Below, piece by piece: positions 44,699 through 56,087 of a stretch of DNA of 64,000 nucleotides. The notes beneath the pieces were generated by a model, which did no database searches, was not told where the DNA came from, and saw only the letters and a list, made by a program, of their open reading frames with translations. Position 1 is the stretch's first letter, and every line of letters starts with the position of its first letter. The position numbers and the translations under genes were made by a program. Origin of the DNA: Impatiens glandulifera (Eukaryota; Streptophyta; Magnoliopsida; Ericales; Balsaminaceae); the NCBI RefSeq assembly GCF_907164915.1, contig NC_061864.1, forward strand, positions 8,749,889 through 8,813,888, given 5' to 3'.

Positions 44699-47600
44699 GT
44701 GTCCACGGATAGGCCGAAGTCTAGCAAGGAAAACAAGGAGAAAGGTGGGGGAGACCGCCCATCCAAGAAGTGGCATCCAAACAGCAACTCGGGGAAGCAA
44801 ACCGAAGAATCGGGTAAGCGAGCTTGTCATATTTGCGGTGCTACTAACCATTTGAAATTCATGTGCCCGTTCAAAGGAAAGAAGGTTGCGGCTGTGCAAG
44901 GGACCGAGCCAGCCGAGGAAGAAGAAGAAGGGACTCAAATGGGATCCCTAAAACTGCTTAATGCGGTCAAGGCTAGTGTGGTGGAACCGGTCAAGGGAAC
45001 AAAGAGGGGCTCAATGTTCGTGGAGGCCTTGATCGGAGGAAAGCGTGTCAAAGCACTAGTCGACACGGGTGCCACCCACAACTTCATGCGTGAAGGTGTG
45101 GCCAAAGCGTTGGGTCTCAACATCAACCCAACAAAAGGGACCATCAAGTCCGTCAACACAACAACCAAGCCGGTGGCCGGGGAGGCGAAGAGCGTACCAA
45201 CTCAGATCGGGGACTGGAAAGGAGTGGTCTCTTTCACCGTAGTCCCTATGGATGATTACGACATAGTGTTGGGGCTTCAATGGTTCGACCAGGTACGCGC
45301 TTGTATCATTCCTTACTCTGATTCTCTAATTATCTTGGACCACGAGAAGACTAGTGCCATACCATCAAAGAGAGAATTAGAGGGAAAGGGCATGCTGTCG
45401 GCGATGCAATTCAGCCGAGGTCTGAAACGTTGTGAAGAAACGTTTGCGGCTTTTCCCATGGTGGATGATGAGGATGAGCCCAAAGGAAAAGGGGAGATAC
45501 CCAAGGAGGTCCAGGCGGTGCTGGAGGAGTTCAAAGATGTGATGCCCAATGAACTCCCAAGGAGATTACCACCAGAACGGGACGTGGACCACAAGATCGA
45601 GTTGGTGACCGATGTTATGCCTCCATCTCGCACGCCCTATTGGATGGCACCGCCCGAGTTGAAGGAGTTGCAAAGACAATTGAAGGAGTTGCTCGATGCC
45701 GGCATGATCCAGCCATCCAAATCGCCCTATGGTGCCCCGGTGCTATTCCAGAAGAAACATGATGGGTCGCTGAGGATGTGTGTGGACTATAGAGCACTCA
45801 ACAAACTCACCGTTCGAAATAAGTACCTGATTCCTCTCATTGGTGAGTTGTTCGACCAACTTGGAGAAGCCAAGTGGTTCTCAAAGATAGACTTACGATC
45901 CGGTTATTGGCAAGTGAGAATTGCCAAGGGAGACGAGCCCAAGACCGCTATGGTAACCAAGTACGGATCGTATGAATTCTTTGTTATGCCTTTTGGCCTT
46001 ACGAATGCACCGACCACGTTTTGCACTCTAATGAACAAGGTCTTCCACCCTTACTTAGATAAGTTTGTGGTAGTCTATCTCGACGATATTGTGGTATACT
46101 CACCCACGTTGCATGAGCACGTGGAACATTTGAGATTGGTTTTCCAGGCCTTGCGCGAGAATGAGTTATACGCAAAGCTGGAAAAGTGCTCCTTCGCCCA
46201 AGATGAGGTGATGTTCTTGGGTCATCGAGTGAAGTCCAGGTGCATCATGATGGATGAGGCCAAGGTCAAGGCCATTCGAGAATGGGAGCCGCTCAAAACT
46301 GTACCCCAACTTCGGTCGTTCTTTGGCCTGGCCAATTACAACCGAAAGTTTATAAAAGGGTACTCCAATATTGCTGCACCCCTGACCGACCTTTTGAAGA
46401 AGGACCGAGCATGGAGCTGGGACGAGCGGTGCGTGGAGGCATTCGAGGGGCTCAAGGCCGAAGTTACAAAACAACATGTGCTAGCACTGCCCGACCACAC
46501 TAAGGAATACGAAGTCCAGACCGATGCATCTGACTTCGCCATTGGAGGTGTATTGATGCAAGAGGGGCACCCTATTGCATTCGAGAGCCGGAAGCTGAAT
46601 GACACAGAGCGTCGATACACTGTCCATGAGAAAGAAATGACCACGGTCGTGCATTGCCTACGCACATGGAGGCACTACTTGCTCGGGAGCAAGTTCAAGG
46701 TCAGGACGGACAACATTGCCACTAGCTACTTCCAGACGCAGAAGAAGCTCATACCAAAGCAGGCTAGGTGGCAAGAATTTCTAGCGGAGTTCGACTACAC
46801 ATTGGAGTACAGGCCTGGGGTCACCAATCGTGTAGCCGATGCACTAAGCCGCAAGGCGGAGCTGGCCGCCATAAGCCAACCCGAGACCAACCTGAGGGAA
46901 CGCATACGGGAAGGCCTGGAGAAAGATCCTCATGCGAAGGACATGATGAAATTTGCTCAAAGTGGCAAGACCCGAAGGTTTTGGGTCGAAGACGGGTTGC
47001 TCCTTACAAAAGGGAAACGAGTGTTCGTGCCCAAATGGGGAAGCTTGCGACGTGATGTTTTGAAGGAGTGTCACAATTCAAGATGGGCTGGACACCCTGG
47101 AATGCATCGCACTATGGCTCTCATGGAGGATTCATACTACTGGCCCAGAATGCGGGAAGACGTGGAGGCATACGTGCGAACGTGTCTTGTGTGCCAACAA
47201 GACAAGGTTGAGCAGCAACAACCGGGCGGATTACTCCAACCACTACCAGTGCCGGAATATCCATTCGAAAGTGTTTCAATGGATTATATCACAACATTGC
47301 CAAAGTCGGAGGGGTTCGGTTCCATCATAGTGGTGGTAGATCGATTCTCAAAATATGGCACATTCATTCCGGCAACACCCGATGTCACAGCCGTCGAGAC
47401 GGCCAAGCTGTTCCTAAAGAACATAGTGAAATATTGGGGAGTCCCAAAGACGATCGTGAGCGACCGGGATCCCCGCTTCACGGGGAAGTTTTGGTCCGAG
47501 CTGTTCAAGTTATTGGGGACCAATCTAGCATTCTCGACCAGCTTCCACCCCCAAACTGATGGGCAGACTGAGAGAGTCAATGCCTTGCTGGAGTTGTACT

Positions 47601-48361
47601 TGAGACACTACGTGAGCGCCAACCAAAGAGACTGGGCAAAACTTTTGGACACGGCGCAATTCTCATACAACTTGCAGAAAAGTGAATCGACCGGAAGAAG
47701 TCCGTTCGAACTCGTGATGGGGAGACAACCATCCATTCCACATAATTTGGCCACAAGATACGTGGGTCAAAGTCCGGCTGCCTTCACATTCGCTAAATCC
47801 TTCGAGGAGGAAGCGGATCTTGCTCGGGCGTCTTTAGATAAAGCAACAAAGAAGTTGAAGAAATGGGCGGATCTAAAGAGGCGGGCAGTCGAGTTCAAGG
47901 AGGGAGACCAAGTAATGGTGAAATTACTCCCGCAACAATTTAAGTCCCTCCGGTCCGTGCACAAGGGTCTAGTGCGAAGATACGAGGGGCCGTTTGAAAT
48001 TGTGCAGCGTGTAGGTAATGTCTCCTATCAGCTGAATTTGCCACCAAAACTAAAAATCCATCAGGTATAACATGTGAGCAAACTCAAGCCGTTCCACAAA
48101 GACGAAGAGGATGCCGGACGGGGACAATCAAATCAGGCAGCGACTGCCGTCACCATCTCCTTCGACAAAGACATTGAAGAAATCATATCCCATAGGGAGG
48201 TTAGAAGGAGGGGCGTTCCACATTACACCGAGTACTTCGTACGATGGAAAGGCCTACCAGATGCCGAGAGTAGTTGGGAAAGTGAAGATCACTTATGGAA
48301 ATTCAAGCAGAATATCGAAGAGTACCGGTCCAAGGTCGAGACGAGGACGTCCACGACTTAG
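44699..48361 (+). pseudogene. Chromovirus pol (PR-RT-RNaseH-INT-chromodomain), two in-frame stops
   Basis: Domains in order: CCHC knuckle [14 protein letters not shown] near 44,825; protease [12 protein letters not shown] near 45,055; RT with YLDDIVVYS near 46,075; RNase H with [12 protein letters not shown] near 46,520; integrase zinc finger (H..H, CLVCQQ) near 47,075-47,200; DDE core with [17 protein letters not shown] and [12 protein letters not shown]-type end near 47,985; and a chromodomain (YTEYFVRWKGLPDAESSWES) near 48,220-48,290. A TGA at 44681-44683 separates it from gag, and a TAA at 48068-48070 separates the chromodomain from integrase; the frame is otherwise open for 1,123 codons. 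Chromodomains direct integration toward heterochromatin. This copy is not autonomous. Confidence 0.93.
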
Positions 48362-48372
48362 GTGGGGGATTA

Positions 48373-48817
48373 TGTCACGGCCCACTTAAGTTGGTTGGAA
48401 AAATTAGCCCACAAAGGAAAAATATCTTGAAAGATCTCTAGAATATTCTAGAAGTGTCCAGGTCTTTCCTTCCAAAGAATTCTCTAGAATTCTCTAGGAA
48501 GTACTCAATGTAAATAGTCCAAAGATGTGTCTAGAATTCTCTAGGACTTACTAAATGTAATTAAATATTAGAAGTCTCTAGAAAGACCTAGGATAAAGGA
48601 GTATCTAGAATGATCTCCTCCCTTGTATATAAACAAGCCTTGGTCATTAAGCCAAGCACCAAGTAATATAATTCAGCCTTATTTTCCAAGCTCTCACTCT
48701 CACTCTAAAGTTTCCTTCTTGCACTTTCAAATAGGTTGACTAGTTAGCATTGTGGCAATACTAATCTAGGACCGCACGGGTCGAGAAAATCAAGCATTCG
48801 AAAGTTAGCCCGTGACA
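48373..48817 (+). repeat. 3' LTR of the chromovirus
   Basis: 445 bp, with TATA box at 48626-48633. It has one extra G and an extra CACTCT unit relative to the 5' LTR. Confidence 0.95.
48440..48454 (+). promoter_or_regulatory. Heat-shock element in the chromovirus 3' LTR
   Basis: AGAATATTCTAGAAG fits nGAAnnTTCnnGAAn exactly, the binding site for a heat-shock factor trimer, about 185 bp before the TATA box. The 5' LTR has T for the C in the middle unit. Confidence 0.55.
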
Positions 48818-48821
48818 TAAA

Positions 48822-50440
48822 GCACACTTTGATATTCAAGAAATCAATGAACAACTCTTTATTATACAATTATTAATTAAATTATTTTAAAAAGTTATTA
48901 TAAATAATATTTTAGTCATATTAACACCTTATTATGTTTTAAATTATTTGAAAATAACATCGTTAAATATATATTATTAAAAAGCTAGTTATTTTGGGTA
49001 AAATATATTATGTAATAAAAAGAAATTAAAAAGACAATATATTTTAGTTGATATTGATTGGTGTTATTTTGTGTGAATGATACAAATAAATATATAATTT
49101 GATGGTGTAAAGATGTATAATTTTAACCGAAGAAGGTTTAAATAATTTGAAATAATCCTTTTTTTTCTTCAATAATAACACTTATATCAAACAAGCTCAT
49201 TAAGTGGCCACTTATTTTATATTTGGTTAGACAAATATACAGAGGATTTTATCTAAATAAATACTTTTAAATAAGTTATTTTAACAATTAATCTTTGATC
49301 TAATAAGGTTCTGAGTAGGTAATCCTAATTTTTATTCGTATGACCTAAGATCTAGTTTGATGTTGGTGTATTCTTTCTTCTAAAATTTATTTTTTATAAT
49401 ATATATATATATATATATATATTGATTAGTTTGGGTTTAATAACACAATTTAATCAAATGATCGTATCAATATATTTTATCGTATCACTAAATTCATTAA
49501 TTAAATATTAAAATATTTTTATTTAAAAAATATATTTATTTATTAATATATTTTAATTTTTTTTATGAAAAAATATAAAAATTAAACATACTCAAAATCA
49601 CCATTAATTATTATTTTTTAAAATAATTCATGTTATTTAAATAAACTACAAATAATACCATAATCACTCAATCTATAAATTAAAATATTATAATATCTTT
49701 ATTTATTTTTATCAAATATAAGAGACAAATAAAAGTGATAAAATTTGTATACAAAATTGATTTATCAAATAGTTCAAATGAAAAATATCTTAACTGATCA
49801 GAGTTATTATTATATTAGATTTCTAATAAAATAAAAAGACAATATTAATTTATAATAACTTAAGTAATAAAAAATTAAAATAATTTAGTGAAATCATTAT
49901 TATAGGGTCATGTAATTTTTTTAATAATTAGATTCACACTATTTTAAATTAAAATAATTTATTATGAATAAATAATTAGAAAAAATCTTATATAGTTAAT
50001 AATGTTGAATCTTATTACAAAATATTTAATATATTAAGAAAAAAATAATAATCAAATTAAATAAATAGTTTAATAATAGTAAAAAGAATATTATATTATT
50101 TAAAATATATATTATTAAATAAATTTTATTTTATCAAATTGTAAAAAATATTATTTAAATTTAAATAAAATTTATTATTTTTTAAAGTTAGTAATGATAT
50201 ATTTAAATTAATTTGTTAGTATAAAAAAAATATATATATATGACTGCAACTAGCAGAATCAATAGGAACCTTTTTTTCCATGTCTATCCATCGACCAAAC
50301 TTTCTCCTTCTACCAACATTTCCATTCCTACAATTAAAGATAAAATGCACAAATCTCAATAAATGAATAAAACCTTTTTGTCATATTTTTTTTTTGTTTT
50401 GCTGCAAGGATAAAACCTTTTCAATCACTAACCGCTCGTT
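48822..50440. other. AT-rich spacer
   Basis: Very A/T-rich with a short TA tract near 49,400. No gene is seen. The less A/T-rich part from about 50,270 is the upstream region of the DnaJ gene. Confidence 0.7.
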
Positions 50441-50444
50441 TCCA

Positions 50445-50530
50445 CCACGTGTCATGATCATAGAACACGAATATATTGCCGTCTCAAAACGACTAAAAGT
50501 GGGTCCCACCCTCCTGCACAAAATATATAG
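50445..50530 (+). promoter_or_regulatory. DnaJ gene promoter elements
   Basis: CCACGTGTC (G-box/ABRE type) at 50445-50453 and a TATA-like AAATATATAG at 50521-50530, about 80 bp before the ATG. The ABRE core suggests abscisic acid or stress response. Confidence 0.45.
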
Positions 50531-50610
50531 TTCTACGCTTCTTTCTTCTTCTATAAATTTCCACTATTATAATGTATACCAGAAATTAAGAAGGTTTAAA
50601 AAAAACAAAA

Positions 50611-51030
50611 ATGTGTTCTTCTACAACCATCTTCTTCATTGCGGCGCCCTTTCTCGGCGGCGCCGGCACTAAATTTGCCTCACGCTCCGCCGTGCCAACG
50701 ACGCTAAAGTTCCGGCGTGCTCACAATTACTCATCAATCATCATCCATTCTTCTTCTACCTTTTACGAGGTCCTGGGGATTGAGGCCGGGGCGACGTCTC
50801 AGGATATAAAGAAGGCCTACCGGAATCTAGCCCGGGCTGTCCACCCTGACGTGGCGCCGGCGTCGTCCAACGGGTCTGAGTCATCGGCTGACCTGTTCAT
50901 CAAGATCCACGTGGCTTACTCCACGTTGTCCGATCCTGGAAAGCGATACGATTACGACAGGAAGCTTTGTCAGCGCCGCCAGCTATGTGGTCAGCCGCGC
51001 CGGAATTGGGAAACTGATCAATGCTGGTAA
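50611..51030 (+). CDS. Small DnaJ protein (J11-like, probably chloroplastic)
   Basis: A single-exon, 139-residue J-domain protein. Residues 1-45 are Ser/Thr/Ala/Arg-rich with few acidic residues, as in a plastid transit peptide. The J domain runs from about 50 to 117: FYEVLGIEAGATSQDIKKAY, the HPD tripeptide at 78-80, then FIKIHVAYSTLSDPGKRYDYD. It lacks the Gly/Phe and zinc-finger regions, so it is a type C co-chaperone that stimulates Hsp70 ATPase. Size and layout match Arabidopsis DnaJ 11-like proteins. The coding part is G/C-rich against A/T-rich flanks. The start is the only ATG before the transit-like region. Confidence 0.93.
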   Translation: MCSSTTIFFIAAPFLGGAGTKFASRSAVPTTLKFRRAHNYSSIIIHSSSTFYEVLGIEAGATSQDIKKAYRNLARAVHPDVAPASSNGSESSADLFIKIHVAYSTLSDPGKRYDYDRKLCQRRQLCGQPRRNWETDQCW

Positions 51031-51264
51031 CTAGCTAGCTAGCTCGCTCAATCGACAGTTGTATTTATTTATATCAATTTGGAAATGCTTTTTAATCTGT
51101 TTTTGTATCCGGAAAAATAAAAAATTTGACAGTAATTTACGTTTTAATTTTAATTACGGGTACAAGGATTCTATAAGTAAACTAAGTTTATTGTCATTAG
51201 TACTTTTTAGCCGAAAAATTACAGTTGTTATTATCAATTAAATACAAAATATTTTAAATTATCC

Positions 51265-51460
51265 AAGCTACAGTCCGAACAACCTTATACATGAATCCGT
51301 TCCTGCATATATCCAGGCCATCTCATAAGGATCATATCAAACTCTATCAATCGAATCACTTTTTCGATTTTTCGAGAAAGACGAGACATCTAAGTCATAC
51401 AAGTAAAACATCTATTTATTGATAAGAAAAGGAAAAAATCGTGAACGTTAATTCTTCTAA
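51265..51460 (+). other. Plastid-derived DNA, ycf2-like piece
   Basis: In one frame the DNA reads NSINRITFS near 51,340-51,365, and after a small insertion HLSHTSK near 51,390, followed by IRKRK-like sequence. This matches my memory of an internal part of the plastid ycf2 protein. Stops and indels show it is a dead nuclear copy. The left limit is uncertain. Confidence 0.6.
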
Positions 51461-51504
51461 TTATACAGTACGAAATAACATAAAAAAATATATTTTGAAT
51501 TGTT

Positions 51505-51705
51505 CTATTTTACTAGGATGGAATCCTAGTGAGTGATTGCTCTTCTCCGACCCTTACTACCCAACCTGAGAGTGGACAGCTAATGCGTTCCACTTATTGA
51601 ACAGGGTTCTATGGTCGGTCCGCGACCCTTGAATGCCGAAGGCCGTCCTTGGGTGATCTCGTAATTCCTACGGGGTGGAGGTGCCACCCAGGGCAGCACA
51701 TTAAA
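51505..51705 (+). other. Plastid-derived DNA, inverted-repeat spacer piece
   Basis: The stretch from about TACTAGGATGGAATCC to CTACGGGGTGGAGG is far richer in G/C than its surroundings and matches, from memory, a conserved spacer in the plastid inverted repeat near the rRNA genes. Together with the ycf2-like piece just before it, this indicates a nuclear plastid DNA insertion assembled from two plastid regions. Confidence 0.65.
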
Positions 51706-53425
51706 TAAAATAAAGAATAAATTTTTATAATTGTTTTAACATAAATAAGTCTAGCCTAGTGGTTTCAGGAAAAAAAATATAAAATTATCATTTTGTCATT
51801 AGTTCAATTTTAAAAAAAAAATATCATTTTTTTTAACAATCAAAAATCATGTTTTTTTTAATTTGGGGCATCCCAAACATCGGGTCGGCTCTTACTCTGC
51901 ATATACCCATGGGGTTTTGCTTCTTATTATTATAGTGTGCAGTTAACATGCAAAACTAATGTAAAAAAACAAAATAACTTTATGTTAAGATTAGATCTGT
52001 CATGTTTTTGCAAGTGAGTTTTTGTTTTCTATGTATTTAAAATCATTTGTTTTATAAATTATAACTATTAATATTCTTGTAACACTAATATTATTTTAAT
52101 TTAACTAATTAAAAATCTAAAATATATTTATTAACCCAACATGAAAGGTAAAAAAAAATGTACTGATCATGAGAAGTTGAAGATTTTTTTTAATAAAAAA
52201 TTTTAAACTCGTATTAATATATAATAATAAGTAATAGTTTAAAATTTATAATATTTTAATTAATGAATTGAATGGAAGTAGGTAGGAAATGTAATAATAT
52301 TTTTTTACATTTTAAGTCTTTTCTACCTGTCTTTCCTCATTGTTTACTCTATTTTTTCAACAATTATGCATAAATTAAAATTGTTTTATCATTTCAAAAT
52401 ATATATGTATATAAAAGCAATTATCATGAGACTGATCAACTTCTCTGTTGTTCCCATAAGCACGGTTTCTATCAAGAATTTCACTTCTTGATTTTTATTT
52501 CTTTTAATTCTTAGAAAAATAATTCACTAGCAAGAATTATCTTCAAATAAGTAGAAGCATATTTTATGAAAATCACATTTATGTAGCAAATCTCTCTTTG
52601 AATAACAACCGTTATTTTCATTACTAATATTTTTTTTTATGTATATTGGTTTTCCTAACCGTTTTTGTTCGATCCCAGAGTGCTTTCCAAGAGCTCTCTT
52701 AGATTTCTTCCTCCCGTGTCTGCCTAAGGCCCTAAGCTCAGTCCACCAACTAAAGGGAAGATTTGCAAAGAAGGTACAATTTCCTTCTATTGGCAAAGTG
52801 GGAGATTCATCCCCAATTTGGCCGAACCATTTTTAACCTTACAAATAAAAAAATAGGTTTGTTTTTAACTATCAAATTACTCCAATTCATCAATTAAAAA
52901 TAAAAAATATATATATCCTTCTAACTTTTTCATAATTTTATTACAAAATTATTTTAATAAAAATAACTAAGAAGTCAAGTTTTTCTAGAAAAAGACATCA
53001 AACTAGGTTTAAAAAAAACAAAATCTACTACATTAGGATTTGTTTGATCTTGTTTTTTTTTTTTTAATTTAAAAAAATAAAAATATTTTAAAGTTAAAAA
53101 AACTAGGGATCAAACTAACTGCTCTATTTAAGTAAACATGCAACTTTAAGAAGTTATTTTCTTGATATAAAGCAAGGGACCATATAAACAAATAGCTAGA
53201 TAACCCTAGAATTGCAAATAACACAGATCAATCAAGTAAGGGCACCTAACTAAACCATGTTAAATGGAGCCCAATACAAAACACTATTATTAGTATTGCA
53301 GTTCAAAATCTCAACTAGCTAGTGAGTATGAAGAAGTATTAATCAATAAATGTAAAAAGTAAATTAAAAAAAAGGGGAATGGAAAAGAAGACAGTAAATA
53401 TATATATGTATATATACTACTACCC
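51706..53425. other. AT-rich spacer
   Basis: No gene is seen. A less A/T-rich block at 52,640-52,836 has an open frame of 65 codons with no recognised family; it may be another organelle-derived piece. Confidence 0.5.
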
Positions 53426-54653
53426 TCATCTGGACATGAATGTCTGCATTTTGATTTTGGCTGTAGAAGAAGAAGAAGACATTCGCCTTGTCTGTTTCAT
53501 CCTGTTGTTGTTCATCCTCAGCTTCCGAGCTGCAGCATATTTTGCCTTCTTCTCCGCATCTGAAAAAGTTCTTCTAAGATCCGATGGGTGCACATTGAAA
53601 AGGTAGCCGCTTTCAGACGGTGCATTCAGATCAGGTCTCTTGTTGACGACCAACTGAGGCCCAGAAGATGATAAGTAAAGTAAAGCCCCCATTCCCAATT
53701 GGCTGCTGCTGCTGTTTCTGCACGACTGTTGGAAGTTCTGAATCTGGGTCTGCCATGAACAATTCAATGATGATGGGCATGATGCATCCGTTTGATTCAC
53801 AAACATGTTGTACGGCTGCTGTTGTTGTAACTGTTGGATAACTACACAATTGTTGTTGTGCATCGTTGTTGGATAACCATTTCCATTATTAGAAGCAGTA
53901 GTTGTAGTAACAGTAGTACTCAACTGTAGAGAAGATAAGAAATCAGAATCAGTTGAACAGCATTTCCATTATAAGTAAAACAAAACATACATCTTGTTTC
54001 ATGGTCTTCAATGCCAAATTGATTTCTTGAAGCTGGGAATGATATGTCCCCACTTTCTGTAATTCCTGTTCCTCAAATTTTACCCCAAACCCCCCCACCC
54101 ACCACCAACAACATTTCATTAGCATATTTCTACAGTTTAATAATACTCATAATTACAATTACAAAAACTCACCACTCTCAATGTCTCCCTGCACCCAACC
54201 AAACCCTCGACGTTCTTCTTCAATACTTGTCTCTTCTACAACAATTAAGATGATAAATGAACACGATTTGCGAGAAATTAAGAGAAACAGAGATTAAGTA
54301 AGACGACATACTTTCTTTTGGGTTACGCGGATTTTGCGGTTGAGCTTGTCCTCTGATTCGCTTGATGAGAACAGAAGCGGGGTTGCGGGGCTTGGTGGCA
54401 ACTCTTTTTTGCTTGGCGGCGCTCTTACCGCTCTATTAGTTGTAGATCTCCTCTTTTTAGAGGCCCAATCGGGCAGAAGAAAGGATTGGGATTGGTGAGT
54501 GACAGTGAAATGATTACCCTTGTCATGAATCGGCTTCCTGGGTTTGGAATTAGAAAGGAGAAGTAAGATGTCGGCTATGGCTGACTCGTCTTGATTGAAA
54601 AAATCAACGAGATCGGTTTCTTCTTCTTCAGAAGCAGCATTACTCTGTTCCAT
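53426..54653 (-). CDS. Uncharacterised plant coiled-coil protein
   Basis: Read from 54653 leftward in four exons: 54653-54312, 54235-54173, 54065-53991, 53923-53426, all joins in phase 0, giving 325 residues. The N-terminus is acidic (EEEETDLVDFFNQDESAIAD), then basic and Pro/Ser-rich with KKRRS. Residues about 104-168 form a Lys-rich region and a predicted coiled coil (ELQKVGTYHSQLQEINLALK) spanning exons 2 and 3, somewhat like a basic-zipper. Exon 4 is Gln/Asn/Ser-rich, then has a conserved-looking block, KRPDLNAPSE and DLRRTFSDAEKKAKYAAARK. I do not recognise the family; a nuclear DNA-associated role is inferred only from composition. Exons 2 and 3 are short but have clean splice sites. 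Confidence 0.75.
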
Positions 54654-56087
54654 TGTCGCCTCTTTTCACGATAGGGTAGGTCACAGCTTATTCTTTCTTT
54701 CTTCTTCTTCTTCTTCTTTGTGACCAGCTCCCCCAAGTGTTGGCGGGGATTGAGCCAAATGGCAGAAAGAGAATTGTCAATGCGAAAAGATAGGATTAAA
54801 AAGACAGAAGAAGATTTTAGCACTGTTTTTTTTTTTTTTTTTCTGAATATGGCAATACAGGTTTACGCCACGTGTTGCTTTCTAGGAGTCCTTTTTCTAG
54901 GGTTTTCTCTCCTCCTTTTTATTTCTTTCACCTTCTTCATATCCTTTTTTTATTTTTTAAATTAATTTTTATACTATAAAAAATAAATTTTATTTAAATT
55001 CAACTAAATTTATGATATCATACAAATTAAAATTTTATTTACTAAAACAAAATTGTTAAGCCTTAAATATATTTGGTTTATATTACTTGCAATTTATGGA
55101 GCATATGATGGGCCCGGCCCGACGAGTATGACTGAATCAGTCGTGTAATTAGTAATGACAGAGGTGGTGATGTTTAATATGATTTGGGCCTAGGTTTAGG
55201 CCTATTCAAGCCTCTATCATCTAGAAAGCTTGTTATAACTTATAACAATCAACGAGCATCTTTTTTTATAATTAAAATAAATCAAATCTGTTTTAAAAAA
55301 TAAATGTATTAAGGTTACAGAGAGAAAATATATATTTTTAAAGTTAAGTTATATTTATTTAGAAAATAATATTTTTTATTAAGATTTGTTTGATTTTGTT
55401 AAAATGTTCATTATGGCTAGCTTAATCTGAAATGAAAATTAAATCTTAATTATTTATAGGTAATATATATATTTAATTTATAAAAATTATTTCGATATTT
55501 TAATATATACAGATATACAAAATTCTTGAAAATTTTTGCGGGGGATAATCTTCCTCAAATCATAATTGTGACGCCATAGGCTCGTGATTCTAAATATATA
55601 GGATAAATTGTTAGGAACCACCCTATCTGAGTGGGAATGCTCCAATCAATGTTGATGTGGATACTTTGGCCTTTAATTTGGGTATTCCCAAAGTTGTCTA
55701 AATCAAACAAATTACTAAAAATTGTCTTGAATATCATATTCAGTGGGGGATAATGCATTGTTTTTTTTTGTTTTTAATGTTATAGCATGTCTTGTTAAGT
55801 ATTTGGGATTAAAGGTTATTTCTTATTTCTTTTTTAATCAATAAAAACTTTAATTAAAAAAAAAATTAGGGTTGAATCACAAGTGTTTCAATAAAAGGTA
55901 TTTACAATATTTCTGATTCTAAATATATATATATAAAAAAGACTAGAATGTGCTGTATTGATATCTTTGAGCCAGGAGAGAAAAGACAAGATTAGAATTG
56001 GAGTCGGTTAGTGGATAAGAATGAAAATATTATATATGATGATAAATAGATGATAAAGAGAATGAGAAAGAGTACGTAAGAGAAAGG
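54654..56087. other. Spacer
   Basis: Upstream region of the coiled-coil gene, then A/T-rich sequence. A patch at 55,530-55,760 is less A/T-rich and begins and ends with GGGGGATAAT (55,541 and 55,745); it has no recognised coding content. Confidence 0.5.

Larger units (their letters stand above)
43262..48817 (+). mobile_element. Ty3/gypsy chromovirus retrotransposon, complete with both LTRs
   Basis: LTRs of 438 bp (43262-43699) and 445 bp (48373-48817), both beginning TGTCACGG and ending TGACA, enclose gag, protease, RT, RNase H, integrase and chromodomain in the gypsy order. A primer site follows the 5' LTR and a purine tract (GGTGGGGGATTA) precedes the 3' LTR. TAAA stands directly before the 5' LTR and directly after the 3' LTR, a likely 4-bp target duplication. 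By eye the LTRs differ at 12 substitutions and two indels (1 and 6 bp), about 2.7%, so the insertion is fairly recent. Coding breaks are described under gag and pol. Confidence 0.95.

Noticed and set aside
44189..44938. 249-codon minus-strand frame
   Set aside because: It lies opposite the well-supported chromovirus gag and pol start; no family motif.
43258..48821. 5-bp target duplication for the chromovirus
   Set aside because: The five flanking bases (CTAAA and TAAAG) do not match; only the 4-bp TAAA is flush with both LTRs.
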